Source: Spisula solida
Lineage: Eukaryota > Mollusca > Bivalvia > Venerida > Mactridae
Assembly (NCBI GenBank): GCA_947247005.1
Contig: OX365953.1
Span: 9,243,001 to 9,307,000 of the forward strand
DNA: 64,000 bases
Direction: 5' to 3'
Below, one piece after another: positions 13,883 to 26,200 of this stretch (position 1 is its first letter; each line of letters begins with the position of its first letter). Both the position numbers and the translations under genes were made by a program. The notes beneath the pieces are model-generated. The model saw nothing but the letters and a program-made list of their open reading frames with translations. It was not told the DNA's origin and searched no databases.

Positions 13883-14229
13883 AGTTTCAGCAATAAAAGA
13901 CATAGCCATGCTGAGAAGTCAAATGCCTAAAGTTATGGAGTATAAAATATATTTTTTCCTCTGCATTGGAAACCATTATGTTGAGAGAGTATTATAATAA
14001 TAGCCTTTTACATTTAGTGTTCCATTTTTATGACTATGAACTCATAGCCACAAAATTCCCGAGACCGACGCTATGCGATATATGAAGCACTGTTCTAAAA
14101 AGATTATATTAAGTCAGACAGGAAAGGCAGCACTCAACCCAACCAGCCGAGCACAGAAAACATTAAAAACACAACAAGCACAATGCCCAACTGAACCAAC
14201 CGAGCACAGGAAACATAAAACAAACAAGA

Positions 14230-14790
14230 GATGTTTGTAAAACACGTTTGCCTCATGGCAGCCCAAAAGTCAGAAATGGTGAAGGTCACAATGACGACCT
14301 TTGACCTAAAAATCAATAGGGGTCATCTACTGTTGCTGACCATCCTCCGTGTAAAGTTTAAAGATCCTAGGTCAAAGCGTTCTAGAGTTATTGAAAGGAA
14401 ACCATTTGAAGAGTCAGAAAAAGTAAAGGTCACAGTGACCTTGACCTTTGATCTACTGACCTCAAAATCAATAGGGGTCATCTACTGTTGCTGACCATCC
14501 TCCATATAAAGATTGAAGATCCTAGGTCAAAACGTTCTAGAGTTATTGAAAGGAAACCATTTGAAAAGTCAGAAAAAGTAAAGGTCACAATGACCTTGAC
14601 CTTTGACCTACTGATCCCAAAATCAATAGGAGTCATTTACTGTTGCTGACCAACCTTCATGTAAAGTTTGAAATTCCTACGTCAAAGCGTTCTTGAGTTA
14701 TTGAACGGTAACCATTTTATACGACCGACAGACCGACCGACCGACAGACATGTGCAAAGCAATATACCCCCTCATCAAAGATGGGGGGCA
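14230..14790 (+). repeat. Mollusc dispersed repeat, three tandem ~170-bp units with ERE-like palindromes
   Basis: Three head-to-tail units share GACCTTTGACCTA, AATCAATAGGGGTCATCTAC, CTAGGTCAAA and GAGTTATTGAAAGG. They end in a GACCGACCGACCGAC stretch and ATACCCCCTCATCAAAGATG. I recognise this as a repeat type common in bivalve genomes (knowledge from memory, not checked). Unit 2 contains AGGTCACAGTGACCT (14427-14441); unit 3 contains GGTCACAATGACC. Confidence 0.75.
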
Positions 14791-15390
14791 TAATAAAGAC
14801 ACAATGCCCAACTAAACAAGCGCAGATCCGCCCAAGTCCAAGCTGTCGAAAAGTATAATAAATTATAACTAGCTAAATGACCCAGTTTCCACAGCAAAAG
14901 GACTATAATGCCTAGTTTTAGCTGTCAGAAAACTTAAAACGAAGAAGTGCCCATCACACTACCGACCAAGAAAATTTAACATCCCCTGTCCCACTGTTTA
15001 AAAGCTGAATAGAAAAGATTCAGCAAACAAAAGGCGGAATGCCTACGCTGAATGACCTAGTTACAACAGTAAAACTGCTGAAATACATAGTTTTAACAGC
15101 CTTTAGTCTCAAAAATTACATAACAAAATACTGAAATGCAATTTAGTCCCTTTCAGCACTTGACTGTGTAAATTCAGTCTTAGTGTATATACGAATAGCT
15201 AAGAAAAAAATCAAATAATACAAATATTAAATATACGATATTTTATTACACAAAACTTAACGTTATGGGTAGAACAGCAAGCATTTAATATATAACACAA
15301 TGGTAACAAGTTAACAACATCATCAAGAATTCTCATAAGGAACATGGTTTCAGTATTTACCAAGTCCTTACACATTGAAGTAATAAATGC

Positions 15391-15540
15391 AAAGAGAAGG
15401 TAGTACAGCGCCATGTTTAGCCGCAACGGATATGACGTTACGAAAGTTGGTACCCAGCTGAGTCACAGGCAAACACGGATACCAGTTCCTGTGACGTCAT
15501 ATCCGTTGCGGCTAACATGGCCGCTTTACTACCTTCTCTT
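15391..15540. mobile_element. Palindromic MITE/foldback
   Basis: Inverted arms at 15391-15436 and 15494-15540. They share AGAGAAGGTAGTA and TAGCCGCAACGGATATGACG, separated by about 57 bp. No coding capacity; target duplication not resolved. Confidence 0.65.
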
Positions 15541-17693
15541 TATATAGGATACCCTCGGATAATTTGAAACCATGTGCCTGTGCGAATGTCAAATTAGCAC
15601 AATCATAGAGGGTTGATTTTGAGTTGCATATTATTAGGTGAAAACTGCTTCAAATTTGACGGAATAACAAACGACGAATTGCATTTTATACTTTGATATT
15701 ATTATGTAAATACATATTGTCTACATAACTATGTTTCCAGAATCCTGATACAAACCGGACTAGGGAAGTAATAAATACATGTATATCAAATGAAAGAGTA
15801 AGAAGTTGGGAAAAGCAGGAATAAACAGAGTTTTACGTAATCATAATAGCAATGCTCATTTGACTAAATTACGGTGTTTTAGAAATTGAACTTCAACACT
15901 TATCAACTCAAGGGAAGTAACGCGAACATTCAACGCTGCTTTCCCAAATATTGTGAAAGAGTAGGTAGATCTATATCAATAAACTATATTTATTGACATT
16001 TCAATGTTATATCTCACACAATCATACTATGTGAACAATGATAACATGTATATGAAATACCGAATACATCACATTACATTAAAATTGTGTCCAAAGATGA
16101 CGAGTTTTCCTTTGTTAAATTGAAAGAACAAATTACATGTACGATAATTACTTAAATATACTCAATTAAATTAAAAACGCACACGCTGTGTCATTCTTAA
16201 TGTTTGTCAAGTATTCTGACAAAAGTTTATGAAATACTTGCAAATTCTAATGAAATACAGCAAACATGCAGTACAAATGTAAAATATATAGTTCGTGTAG
16301 TGTGTTAAGTTCATTTGAAGTATTCTTATGCGAGTCAACAAACCCAGAGATAATCAGTATTGTGCGTTTTTAAATGTACTGAGTATACATAAACACACAG
16401 GTTCATGTAGATATTGTTCCAGATACAAATGTCTAGGTAAAGTGTTTGTTTATTATAGCTTTACACCATGAAAGGGCCAGCCAATTTGGCTTATGTAACA
16501 CATTGTTATTCTTATCACAGTATAAAAAAAAATAACTCCCGACTCCTATCACCCAATACCTCTCCGAGGGAGAATGTCTATGTGTCAGTTACATCATATA
16601 TAATACTTTGCTAGATCCACTAACTTTCAGTATGCCAACTTATTAATGTCGCCATACCAGCATTCTCATTATCTACGTTATGTGGGATTCGAACAAGCGA
16701 TGAAGGGCAGGTAAAACAAAACCACTTCCACGTAGCTGTCTTCATTCTCACCCAGTCTTTCTTCGTCTCACGTGTCGCATGCTCATCGTGTAGGTAACGG
16801 GAGGTTGTTACGTGGTTTAGGGAAGACCATTACAAAGCGTGCACCTGCAAACAAAATACAGTAAAGTGTTATTGCAATAGGTACTATGTAATTGAAATTT
16901 AATTGTGTTTTGGTACAAAGTAATATTTTAATAAAATTACGCAGTACAGGCAATATTTCTGCCCCTGCTAAGGACATGCCTTTGCATATTTATGTGTATT
17001 CATTCTGAAAATATCATAATCAAAACTCGGAGATAGGACACGGACTATATTATGTCTCTGAAAAGGTTTCAGACACATGAAAGAGTAAACAAAATATTAT
17101 TAAAAAATAATATGTTGTTTTACTCTTTATCAATGATACAGTTAACTTTGGTTTCAGAGACATCTTATACTTTCAAGAAGAGTGTAATTGGAATTTAGAA
17201 TGATTGGTTTTACGATTGAGCTGAAATCTACAAGCAATATCTTTTAAAATGTACTTAACGAAAACAGAAACGCAACATTTCTCATAATTTTATTATTTTA
17301 ATATAATAAAGAAACGCAACATTTGTTTTATTATAATATTAGTCATTAAGATACGGCAGCTCGGCTTCTTTAAACGGAAGATTTACACAATGACAAGTAG
17401 TAAGTTTTGAAATTAAGTGGCATTTCTTCTTTCGATCAGTAAAGTTTTCATGAGGTACTGAAAATCAATATTTTTCGAGGACGTTTTTTGTTGATTTCGT
17501 TGTTGAACTCGATCACGAAATATAATCCCTACCGTTAATCGACCTCTCAAAGTCAGACATGGGTTTACCCTATCAAGTTCTGTAATTCACGAATTAACGA
17601 TCCCACGAAAATCCTTTTTTATAAAAATTCACGAAATTTAATACCCTCGAAAATATGTGATTTTAAAGAAGTTCGTGATTTTATTACCTGATA

Positions 17694-17966
17694 TCATGGC
17701 AGGAGGTGTCGATACTGGTAGAGTAAACGAACTCCCTTCATTACTAGACTTATAACACTCGTCGTCGAATCTTTAATCACACACGCGTCTTTAAGCTCCG
17801 TGTTTCCCTTCCAACACGGATATCTCTCATTTATGTCGTCACCGATACAACGTATTTTGTCTGCGACTTGTTTCAATGTTACTTCATCTAGTTCACGCGC
17901 CATTCTGGGACCTTTATTCACTGTGCCGGTACCAGGGCTTGGACTGTGTGTCCTATGTTCGAACAT
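17694..17966 (-). CDS. Small BH3-motif protein B (paralogue of 2692-2973)
   Basis: An intronless 90-residue ORF with an in-frame TAA ten codons upstream of its ATG. Residues 34-45 read V-ADK-I-RC-I-GDDI, followed by NERY. This has the BAK BH3 spacing and the IGDDIN core, so it is the better BH3 match of the pair. The N-terminus (to about residue 22) is Pro/Gly/Thr-rich and unlike paralogue A. The C-terminal half aligns with A (VISLVMKGVRLLYQYRHLLP). BH3 peptides bind the groove of Bcl-2 proteins or, in BAK, mediate dimerisation (established). That this ORF does so is inference from one motif. The stop TGA is followed within ten bases by a CAG/GTAATA donor, mirroring paralogue A. It could be a real BH3-only gene, a diverged first exon of a larger Bcl-2 gene, or a decayed duplicate. 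Confidence 0.62.
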   Translation of the reverse strand: MFEHRTHSPSPGTGTVNKGPRMARELDEVTLKQVADKIRCIGDDINERYPCWKGNTELKDACVIKDSTTSVISLVMKGVRLLYQYRHLLP

Positions 17967-19487
17967 TGACTTAATACTTAAAATCCAAGAATTTTAAAAT
18001 CCACTGTCGAGTTCAGCTCAGTTCAGTTATCTGCAGAGTATCAGTAAGTAACGACTCCGAGCACTTTCTTTGTACATTGGCTAAATACTCAAAATCTAAA
18101 TATTAACTAAGTGTCCAGTTCAGTTCAGTTCAGTTCAGTTAAGTTCTCCACGGTGTATGTTCCGATTGGATTTTAGTTGTAAAACAAACTAATTATCTTG
18201 AGAATCTTATAAAAGATTGGTTTATATTATCAAATAAATCCTCGTAAATTAAAGTTGTATTATTATTTTATTATTATATTTATTATATCCTATACAATGT
18301 CCTTGGTATTTATACCAGAGTTTTCACAAATTTTCCCACTTTAAAACACAGGATCCCGTTCGCGCGCATGTGCATATATAATTTATATATTTAAATACTA
18401 AACACATCATATGCAGCTAAAGAAAGATATCCTTTGTCAATTTATGATTGCTGACTAATATTTACATAATAATATATTTGCGTTCTATTTTATCTAGATT
18501 TCTAGGTCGTATCGTTATCTGCAGATGAAATTCAAAATAAGACGTATTTTACTTTCATTCAAATTTTAATATAATTATATCAAAATAGTATCATTGGCAT
18601 GACTCTTCACAAAACACAACGCAAGTGTGTGCATTGGATCATAAGTCTTTATCAATTTGGTGTAAGTTATTATGGCTGGATTTCGGCGCTCACTGTGGTC
18701 ATCATAGTTTAACTAGTGACTGGGAAATCTTCCAATGATCAACCTATGATTGAACCAACGCTAGGTCGCTTTTGATCTAATTTAGCATGCGCCATCTTGA
18801 AGCTACATGTACGCAAACTTTGGTTTTAGTAGAGACCAATGAAGCCATCAAGAGAGATTGATATAAGTTATAATAAGATAATAGAAAATCGGGGAGGGAA
18901 GGGAGCGCTCAACTTAACCAGCCGAGCACAGAAAACCGCGTATATGAGATAATTTTGGCTAAGAGCGCAAGTAGAAATAGGTCGACACAAAGTTGAAATC
19001 AACCGTAAATATTTTATTCTTTGACCGATTTCAACGAGACATCATTGACGTCCAAGCCGAGAATGATTGCTATCCACACAACTTAATATAATTGTGCAAC
19101 ATTTCACAATCGTTGCCCGAAACCGACTTAACTTCTATTCAGAAATATTTTACTTGCGTTCTTAGCTTAAAATTACTTCACCACACAGTTTAGTCATATT
19201 TTTCATATATACAATCATTTTACTGTTATCTAATTTCATTTTAAGATGCATATGACACACATGTATGTACTTACGATCAACACTATGCAAATATTTAAAT
19301 TTCGATTTCGGTAAACCGCGAAAATGGTGCAAAACCCGTGGTGTAAATGCATGACGGCATGCGTGGGTTTACAAAGTAGGCAGCATCATCATGTCCATAT
19401 AGTCAATGTTGCACTTTCTAATGTAATCAATGTAGCCTCATGAAGAGACCCAATGAGTTGTTTCTGTATGTAAATATAATCACACTT

Positions 19488-19650
19488 CATCCTCGACAGC
19501 CCAGTGGTAGAGCGTCCGCTTCGAGTGCGGGAGGTCTCAGGTTTGATCCCTGGCCGCGTCATACCAAAGACATAATAAAAATGGAACCAGAGATTCCCTT
19601 GCTAGACGCTCAGTATAAAAGCGAGACTGGCTTATCTTCTTTCATATCCT
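19488..19650 (+). mobile_element. tRNA-derived SINE
   Basis: The head contains an A box (GTGGTAGAGCG, about 19504-19514) and a B box (GGTTTGATCCC, 19540-19550) in a tRNA-like fold. A non-tRNA body follows (CCTTGCTAGACGCTCAGTAT). The extra tail and the imperfect acceptor stem argue against a functional tRNA gene. Confidence 0.7.
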
Positions 19651-20266
19651 AGTGACAATTGCTAACATTAGAAATGAGGTGTCGAGAGTGATTAACATAA
19701 GTTGGCAAAAATTGTTTCACAATCGACCTTAAATGAATACGTGTAAATTAAATCACATTTCTCACAAATAAAAATAGCACACATTTTTCTACTGCTTTCT
19801 TGGCAAAAGGCAGGTTGTGATATTCCTTTAAATTGGCTATAAATGTCTTCCGTAGTTGTATTTCAATGGCAAAATGTTATGAAATGTCCCAAAACCCCAA
19901 ATTGAATGAAAATATGTTGGACAGCATTACACTGACCGGTATATACTAGTAGGCGGCCACCAGCGAACAAAGACTACATGTATTACCAAAACTGTTTGGG
20001 GAAACCAACAATTCTATCTCCAAACAGAGCACAATTTCAACGATATTTAACCGTTTAGGAGAGACCACCTGTCAATAAAGGCCAGTTTTTGCTTTGCTCA
20101 TGATTGGTCTTTATAGTCAGGTTCAGCTTTAATGCTTCGTTCTGAAAGTGTATAAACCAACTGTTGAGCCAATGTAGGGCCTACGTCAATACTAGTAGAA
20201 TTTCTGATAAAAGGCCTACAGCAAAATGAACTAGGCTTAAAACTTAATTCTACTTTCTTATAACAT

Positions 20267-20272
20267 TTTATT
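20267..20272 (-). promoter_or_regulatory. Candidate poly(A) signal of the mannanase gene
   Basis: AATAAA on the minus strand begins about 8 bases after the TAA stop, implying a very short 3'UTR if it is the one used. Confidence 0.5.
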
Positions 20273-20279
20273 TTATGCA

Positions 20280-23200
20280 TTACACTGAAAACCCGACCAG
20301 GCCACCCTTTTGTTGATCGTTTCTTCCCTTTAGCCATGCCATTCCTGTCTTTATATTGCCCCACTCATTGTTGTCAACGGCTTGCCAACCCCATGCACCA
20401 CCATAACCAAAGTAGAAAGCGTGGTTGTATTCATCGGTTATAGAGTCCCCACCCTCCTGACGGAATTCACCGATAACGAGAGGTTTATCGAGACCATAGT
20501 CATTCGCATGATGCTGAAATATGTGAGATATTAACTCATAACATTTGCTGTAAATTATCAATAACATTTAATGAGATATCATTAATAACATTTGCTGTAA
20601 TTATCAATAACATTTAATGAGATATTATTAATAACATTTGCTGTAAATTATCAATAGTTTGATTTTCTTAACCGTTTTTAAAGAACTTTAAAATGTGGGT
20701 TTGCACTACACTATATATGTATGTGCTTCAAAAGGAGATTCTGAGTGAACACAATATTCAATATTGGAATACATATTCTAGTACATGTATGCCACTCATA
20801 AACACCTTGCATTCAGACTTAATTCGCTAGCAGATGAGACTTGTGCTAATAAAAAAGTAGGCTATGCATCTGGAAAATAGCCATTACGTCCATTTCATTC
20901 CTTCGTACGGACGTACGTCCGATCGTCCGTCCGGGGTTGCCTTTACAAAAAGTAACAAGTACACGATAAGAGCCAAGCAAACGTACTTGTACCATAAGTC
21001 TATGGAACGTTTATGTTCAACAGTCGATAAGGCCTGTAAATATACACAATGCTATGCAAACCTCAAACGGCGAATATCCATCCCAATGACCGTTATAGGC
21101 ATATGTGTGTACCTGATAGAATGTCAACGTCCCCTGTAATATAAACATTTATATGCGCAAACGTTTTGCAATGTTCATATAAACATGCCAAGCAAGGTCT
21201 TCAATATGGCCATTGCAATAATACGATAATCTGAAAATTAAGACGACACTTACCAGTACCAATTGACTGTTATTCCTTGTATTTAACCTCAACATTAAGA
21301 CTAACTCGATAAAGAGATCACTAACTATCCCAGGGTCCGAATGACGGTCTTTTTATTGAGTTTGTTGTACTATTTTACCATTTTGACAAAGAAATTTCCA
21401 TTGTAACAGAAAACTGACTCGTCCACTCTGTTTGACTTGAATGACTGATACGATAGGACGTGTCTATACTGTTGAAACGTTGCATACATAACTGAATTTA
21501 GCATTAAAATCTCATTCTGCAATGACAAAATCTTTATTATTCGTGAAGTTGGTAGCATATCAGCCTAGCTGTGTAAAGTTGACCTCTAGCAGCCTGGCAT
21601 CGTGCAGTTTGCAATTTGTTAACTAGATTAACCCCATAAACATTCTATTTAAAACCAGTTTAGAGGTCTTACTCACAAATCAAAACATTTGAATCGTAAT
21701 TCATTTTTACCAAAACTTTATGATCCATTTAGTGAGGTAGCACATTACATTGTGTAATGGACCATCATCAACAGATCCTACTTTTACTCAGGCCTTCAAC
21801 GCAACTGATCAAAGTTTAGAAGCGGAATATGATACCGAGGGCTCCGACGATGATTGGCCCTAAGAACGACCATATAAGTGATAGGTAGAATAAAAAATAA
21901 ATGTACCAGATTTAAATAGCGCCTTTTTCATGCGAACGCATGTTCAAAGGCACTTTACATTATAGTGTTGCAGCCACAAGGGCGCAGGTGCACCCTCTAC
22001 CAGTGTAGATACAGCATGATCTGACCAGAGGGACAGACTGAGAGAAAGCCCCTAAAGGAGAGAGAGACGTTAGATGCAGGCATGCCCCGGCGCTGCAGAG
22101 GTGCGCCTACACTAGCTCTTATTTCGAATAGACAGCCTGGTTCTTTAATGTGCCCGGTGTATAGCACCGATACACAGCTTCCTGGCACTTCCAGATACTT
22201 TGCAGACCACACGGTCAGATATAGCGGGAAATATTATAAATATATAAATACATGTAACCTAACAACTTACTTGTGATCTTCCACCGCTTGATACCAAACA
22301 GTGATCGGAGTATAAATTGTGGAAGTTGAACTGGTCTGTGTCAACTTTAGGATTCCATGCACCTACGGTAACCATTGCCCCGGAATCTGTCGTTCTAATT
22401 GCATCAGCTTGCCAGTTCACAAATCTGAACACAGTGTGTATTCTATTACAGTAAAACCTCGGTAATACGAGCAGCGATTATTCGAGTAACCGGCCTAATT
22501 CGAGCAAATTTCAAAGTCCCGGCGAACTTGCTCTACATTGTACATTAATTTATCCCTCTTATTCGAGTGAAGTTATTACCTAGTTAATTACGTATTAATG
22601 TAGTTAGATTGTCACGTTAGTCTCCTTCTACACCCTATGTAGGGTGTGAACAAATTAGTCTTATCCTCGGAAATTATCATGATATAACAGCATTCTGATC
22701 ACCTCGGCCTTTATGCATTATTTACCGGAGACAAACGGAAATGGCCGAGGTTTCACGATTGGATTTAACTGTTGATTAATTGCGGCTGTAGTTTACGTTC
22801 GGTCTTTGTTTTCATAATCACCGGGAAGCTGAGAGTATAACAAATATGTATGAGGTGTAATATAAACACTAATCTAAATTTCCAACAAAGCACTACTTTC
22901 TCGCGGAAATACATTCCGCAAAAGAAGCTTGTAAATACATATATGTATAAACAAAGAGGAGCAAGTTAAATTTTTCGCACTATTCTAAGTACATGTTTAC
23001 ACTTTTCATCTGCATTCAAGAAGTTCCAGAAACTGTCAACATTTTCAACACTGCTACATATGTTTCTCCAAGTATTTTTACTATACATGTATATTATTAA
23101 TCAATTATTATACAAATTCGTGTGCTTTATTGTACATAATGACCATTTTGTGGCAACATTTAATGTCGCAAAAAGCTCGCAATATATCTAGCTAGTTAAG

Positions 23201-26200
23201 TACTTACCTTTGGATTTCACTGAGCGTTTTCCAATTACCAACTCGGATTACACGAGTAACACGAGTTGTAAAAGGAACGGGTCGATTAAACGCAGTGCGC
23301 ATGCGTATAATCTCTAACCTACTCGACCCAAGTAACCTCCAGTCTTTCGCGGGTTCTCTAGAGTCAAAATGGCGGAAAGCGTGAGGCATGCGTATAATCT
23401 CTAACCTAAATTTTGAACTTCGGGAACATTACGTTTCGTTGCACATATCAGACAGATTATTATAATACAGTTGTTTTCAGTCATAATGTCATCCTCCTCG
23501 TCGCTGCTAAACATTTCTTCTAACATCATAATTGCTAGACCTTTGGTCGCCATTTTGAACTCGACTCGATACCTACTCGATACATTCTTGTTATCCGACT
23601 GCGCATGCCCAAATTTTTTACTTGGGTTACTCGGGTTGCTAATTGGAAAACGCTCACTGGCAGTGTACAGTTTGTGGCAACATTAAATGTCGCAAAAAAA
23701 CTCGCAATATATCAAGCTATTAAAGTTGCGTACCTTTGTATTTCACTGGCAGTGTACAGTTTGTGGCAACATTAAATGTCGCAAAAAACTCGCAATATAT
23801 CTAGCTATTAAAGTTACGTACCTTTGTATTTCACTGGCAGTGTACAGTTTGTGGCAACATTAAATGTCGTAAAAACTCGCTATATATCTAGCTATTACAG
23901 TTACGTACCTTTGTATTTCACTGGCAGTGTACAGTTTCCCCGCCCATCCAGCACCACTGTTGGTTAATTTAGTTGTATCATGACATGCATTGTTGTCATG
24001 TTGGCCTGTGATTAATTCACCTTCAGGTTCATTCATGATATCCCAGCCACCTAGAGCTGGCTCATCTTTCAGTGCTTTCACCATTGGCTTCAATGCTTGA
24101 TCAATGTAACTCTGTAGTTTACTGGTGTCTTTTATCAGACCGTTCAACCTGTTTATAAGAGAAGAATATATACAGTACGTGTATTTTATTTTCATATATT
24201 TCCGCTCAATAGAATAATTTAATATAAGGTACTGCGTCTTTAAAATAAATGTTACATATGCCATACGCTTTTTCGGCATTTTTACACGTAATTGGTGTGT
24301 TTTTCCATATAAATGTTATTAAACTACTGTATTACACTTTTAATAATTTATTAAAATCTTATCATTTCTATTTTGATACTTTTGTGAAGAAAATAGGATG
24401 AATAGTAATTAAATACTTCACATTTTTAATTATCACACCAACGAATTTTAGCATGGGTCCCAACTTTTAACGTTACGTCATAGCATTTAAACAAATACAT
24501 ACTAGTATCCTGCACAGGTATTCGGCATGTTGGTTGTGACCCCAACAACCCTGCCTGTGACCCACTCTACAACCCGTTTAGAGAGCTTAAAAATGTTTAA
24601 ATAGTGTTCAAACAACATAAAATAACATTTCGTTATAGACATTGAGCTGACAATTGACCCTGCTTATGGTAGGTGGCATTCACAGACAAAAGTTTGCAAG
24701 TTTCTGTTGGGGCTTTAACGAGTTATGGAGATTTCAAATACGTGACTATGCGATTTTCTACAGGAATCACTAATTTTGCTTATATGATATTATAAACATA
24801 CCAATTGTTCAATAAAGCATGTGAATAAGACATTTATGTATGTTAAATGTATTTAAAATTGAAACTATCAGTTGTACAAATTATTATAGGCAAAAAATGT
24901 GATATAACATACGTAATTTACGTTACTTTGCATGAAATTACTAGAATATTAAAAAAAAGTCGACGTATATGACGTTTTTAAGTTAAGAAATGATGATACT
25001 GATTAGTATGCAGCTCAATAATGTATAAGGCTATAGTACAACTACAAAAATAGTTAATTGAAATGAAATGACATGTAAATTACGTTACCTTTAAAAAATA
25101 TGTTTTTTTTTCAACAACATTTCAGTTAAAATTTCGGTAAAACACATATATTGGGCTGACAATTGGTGATTTTTTGGGGGTAGCGAGGTGACAGCTAAAG
25201 TAGAACAAGCAATGTTATATACCAAAATGTTCGCCTATGTAAGTACTTTATGGAACTGCCAGCATAAATTGTCAATACGTGGTGTGGACCCGGAAATTCA
25301 AGATGGCGTCCAAGATGGCCGCCATAATTTACAAATACACTAAAAATTCTATTTTCTCATGCATTTTTATTTATTTATGTATATAGTCACAAATATTTGC
25401 TTAGATATTATTCATTTGATAATGTGCATCATATGGACATACAAGACTGACGACTTTGAAGTCATTTCAAGGTCAAGTTACGAAACATATTCCCCACGGG
25501 ATATGCAACACTGCAAAGTACAGGCATCCCAAGATCATATCGGGCACATAACACTTGTCAATACAACCACCCAATGTCACATTCGATACTCACTATCACA
25601 AGAGTACAGCCATACAATGCCGTATGGGGTAGTCACTACCACTTCTTATTGCCATACTAGCCCATAAGGGGTACCAAACCCTTTGTTATGCTCACCACTA
25701 CCAATTACACCATTATCAGGTATGCCTGGGTACTCATCACCATCATATATTAGGCCTGAACGGGGTGTAACCAACACCGAATACACCCATATCATGCCCT
25801 TAGGGGTTCTTAAAACACTTAATAGTCAACCCATGCCTTATGGGGGACTAATAACACTGTATATATACATACATTCCATAACCAATTGAGTGCTTACAAT
25901 TGCCCAATACAACCATTCCTATTGAATTCTTAACAGCTATATCTGATGCCCTATGGGATACTTAAAACCAAGAGGACAGCCAACCAAGAACATATTGGGT
26001 ACTCACCACCCTTAATTATAGCCATAGTATGCCATAAGAGATACTCACCACAACTGAGTAAAGTCATATACATGTACATGTAAGTTTCTATATGGTTCTC
26101 ACTATTACTGAGCACAGCTGTACAAGGCCATATGGGTTACTCTCTAGTACAAAACTACAGTCATATAAGGCCCAAAGGGCACTCATTCCAAATAATTACT

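Larger units (their letters stand above)
10029..17693. other. Intergenic, repeat-rich
   Basis: No supported gene. It holds a LINE 3' fragment (10985-11185), a 1-kb MITE (12882-13882), three tandem copies of a mollusc repeat (14230-14790) and a palindromic MITE (15391-15540). Nothing assignable was seen in 11.2-12.8 kb or 15.6-17.6 kb. Confidence 0.5.
17967..20279. other. Intergenic with tRNA-derived SINE
   Basis: No gene seen. It contains a TTCAG pentamer run (18116-18145), a SINE (19488-19650) and the 3' flank of the mannanase gene. Confidence 0.5.

Noticed and set aside
16783..16977. Candidate exon reading GARFVMVFPKPRNN after a TTTGCAG acceptor (minus)
   Set aside because: Faint likeness to IgGFc-binding domain starts, but it ends at a stop after about 20 residues and has no partner exons.
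19488..19560. Possible tRNA gene
   Set aside because: A and B boxes are present, but the acceptor stem does not close and a SINE body follows.
24149..24279. N-terminal extension of mannanase exon 4 in the open frame
   Set aside because: The acceptor at 24149-24150 and the upstream exon at 30389-30203 give the conserved GH5 sequence; the extension is intron.
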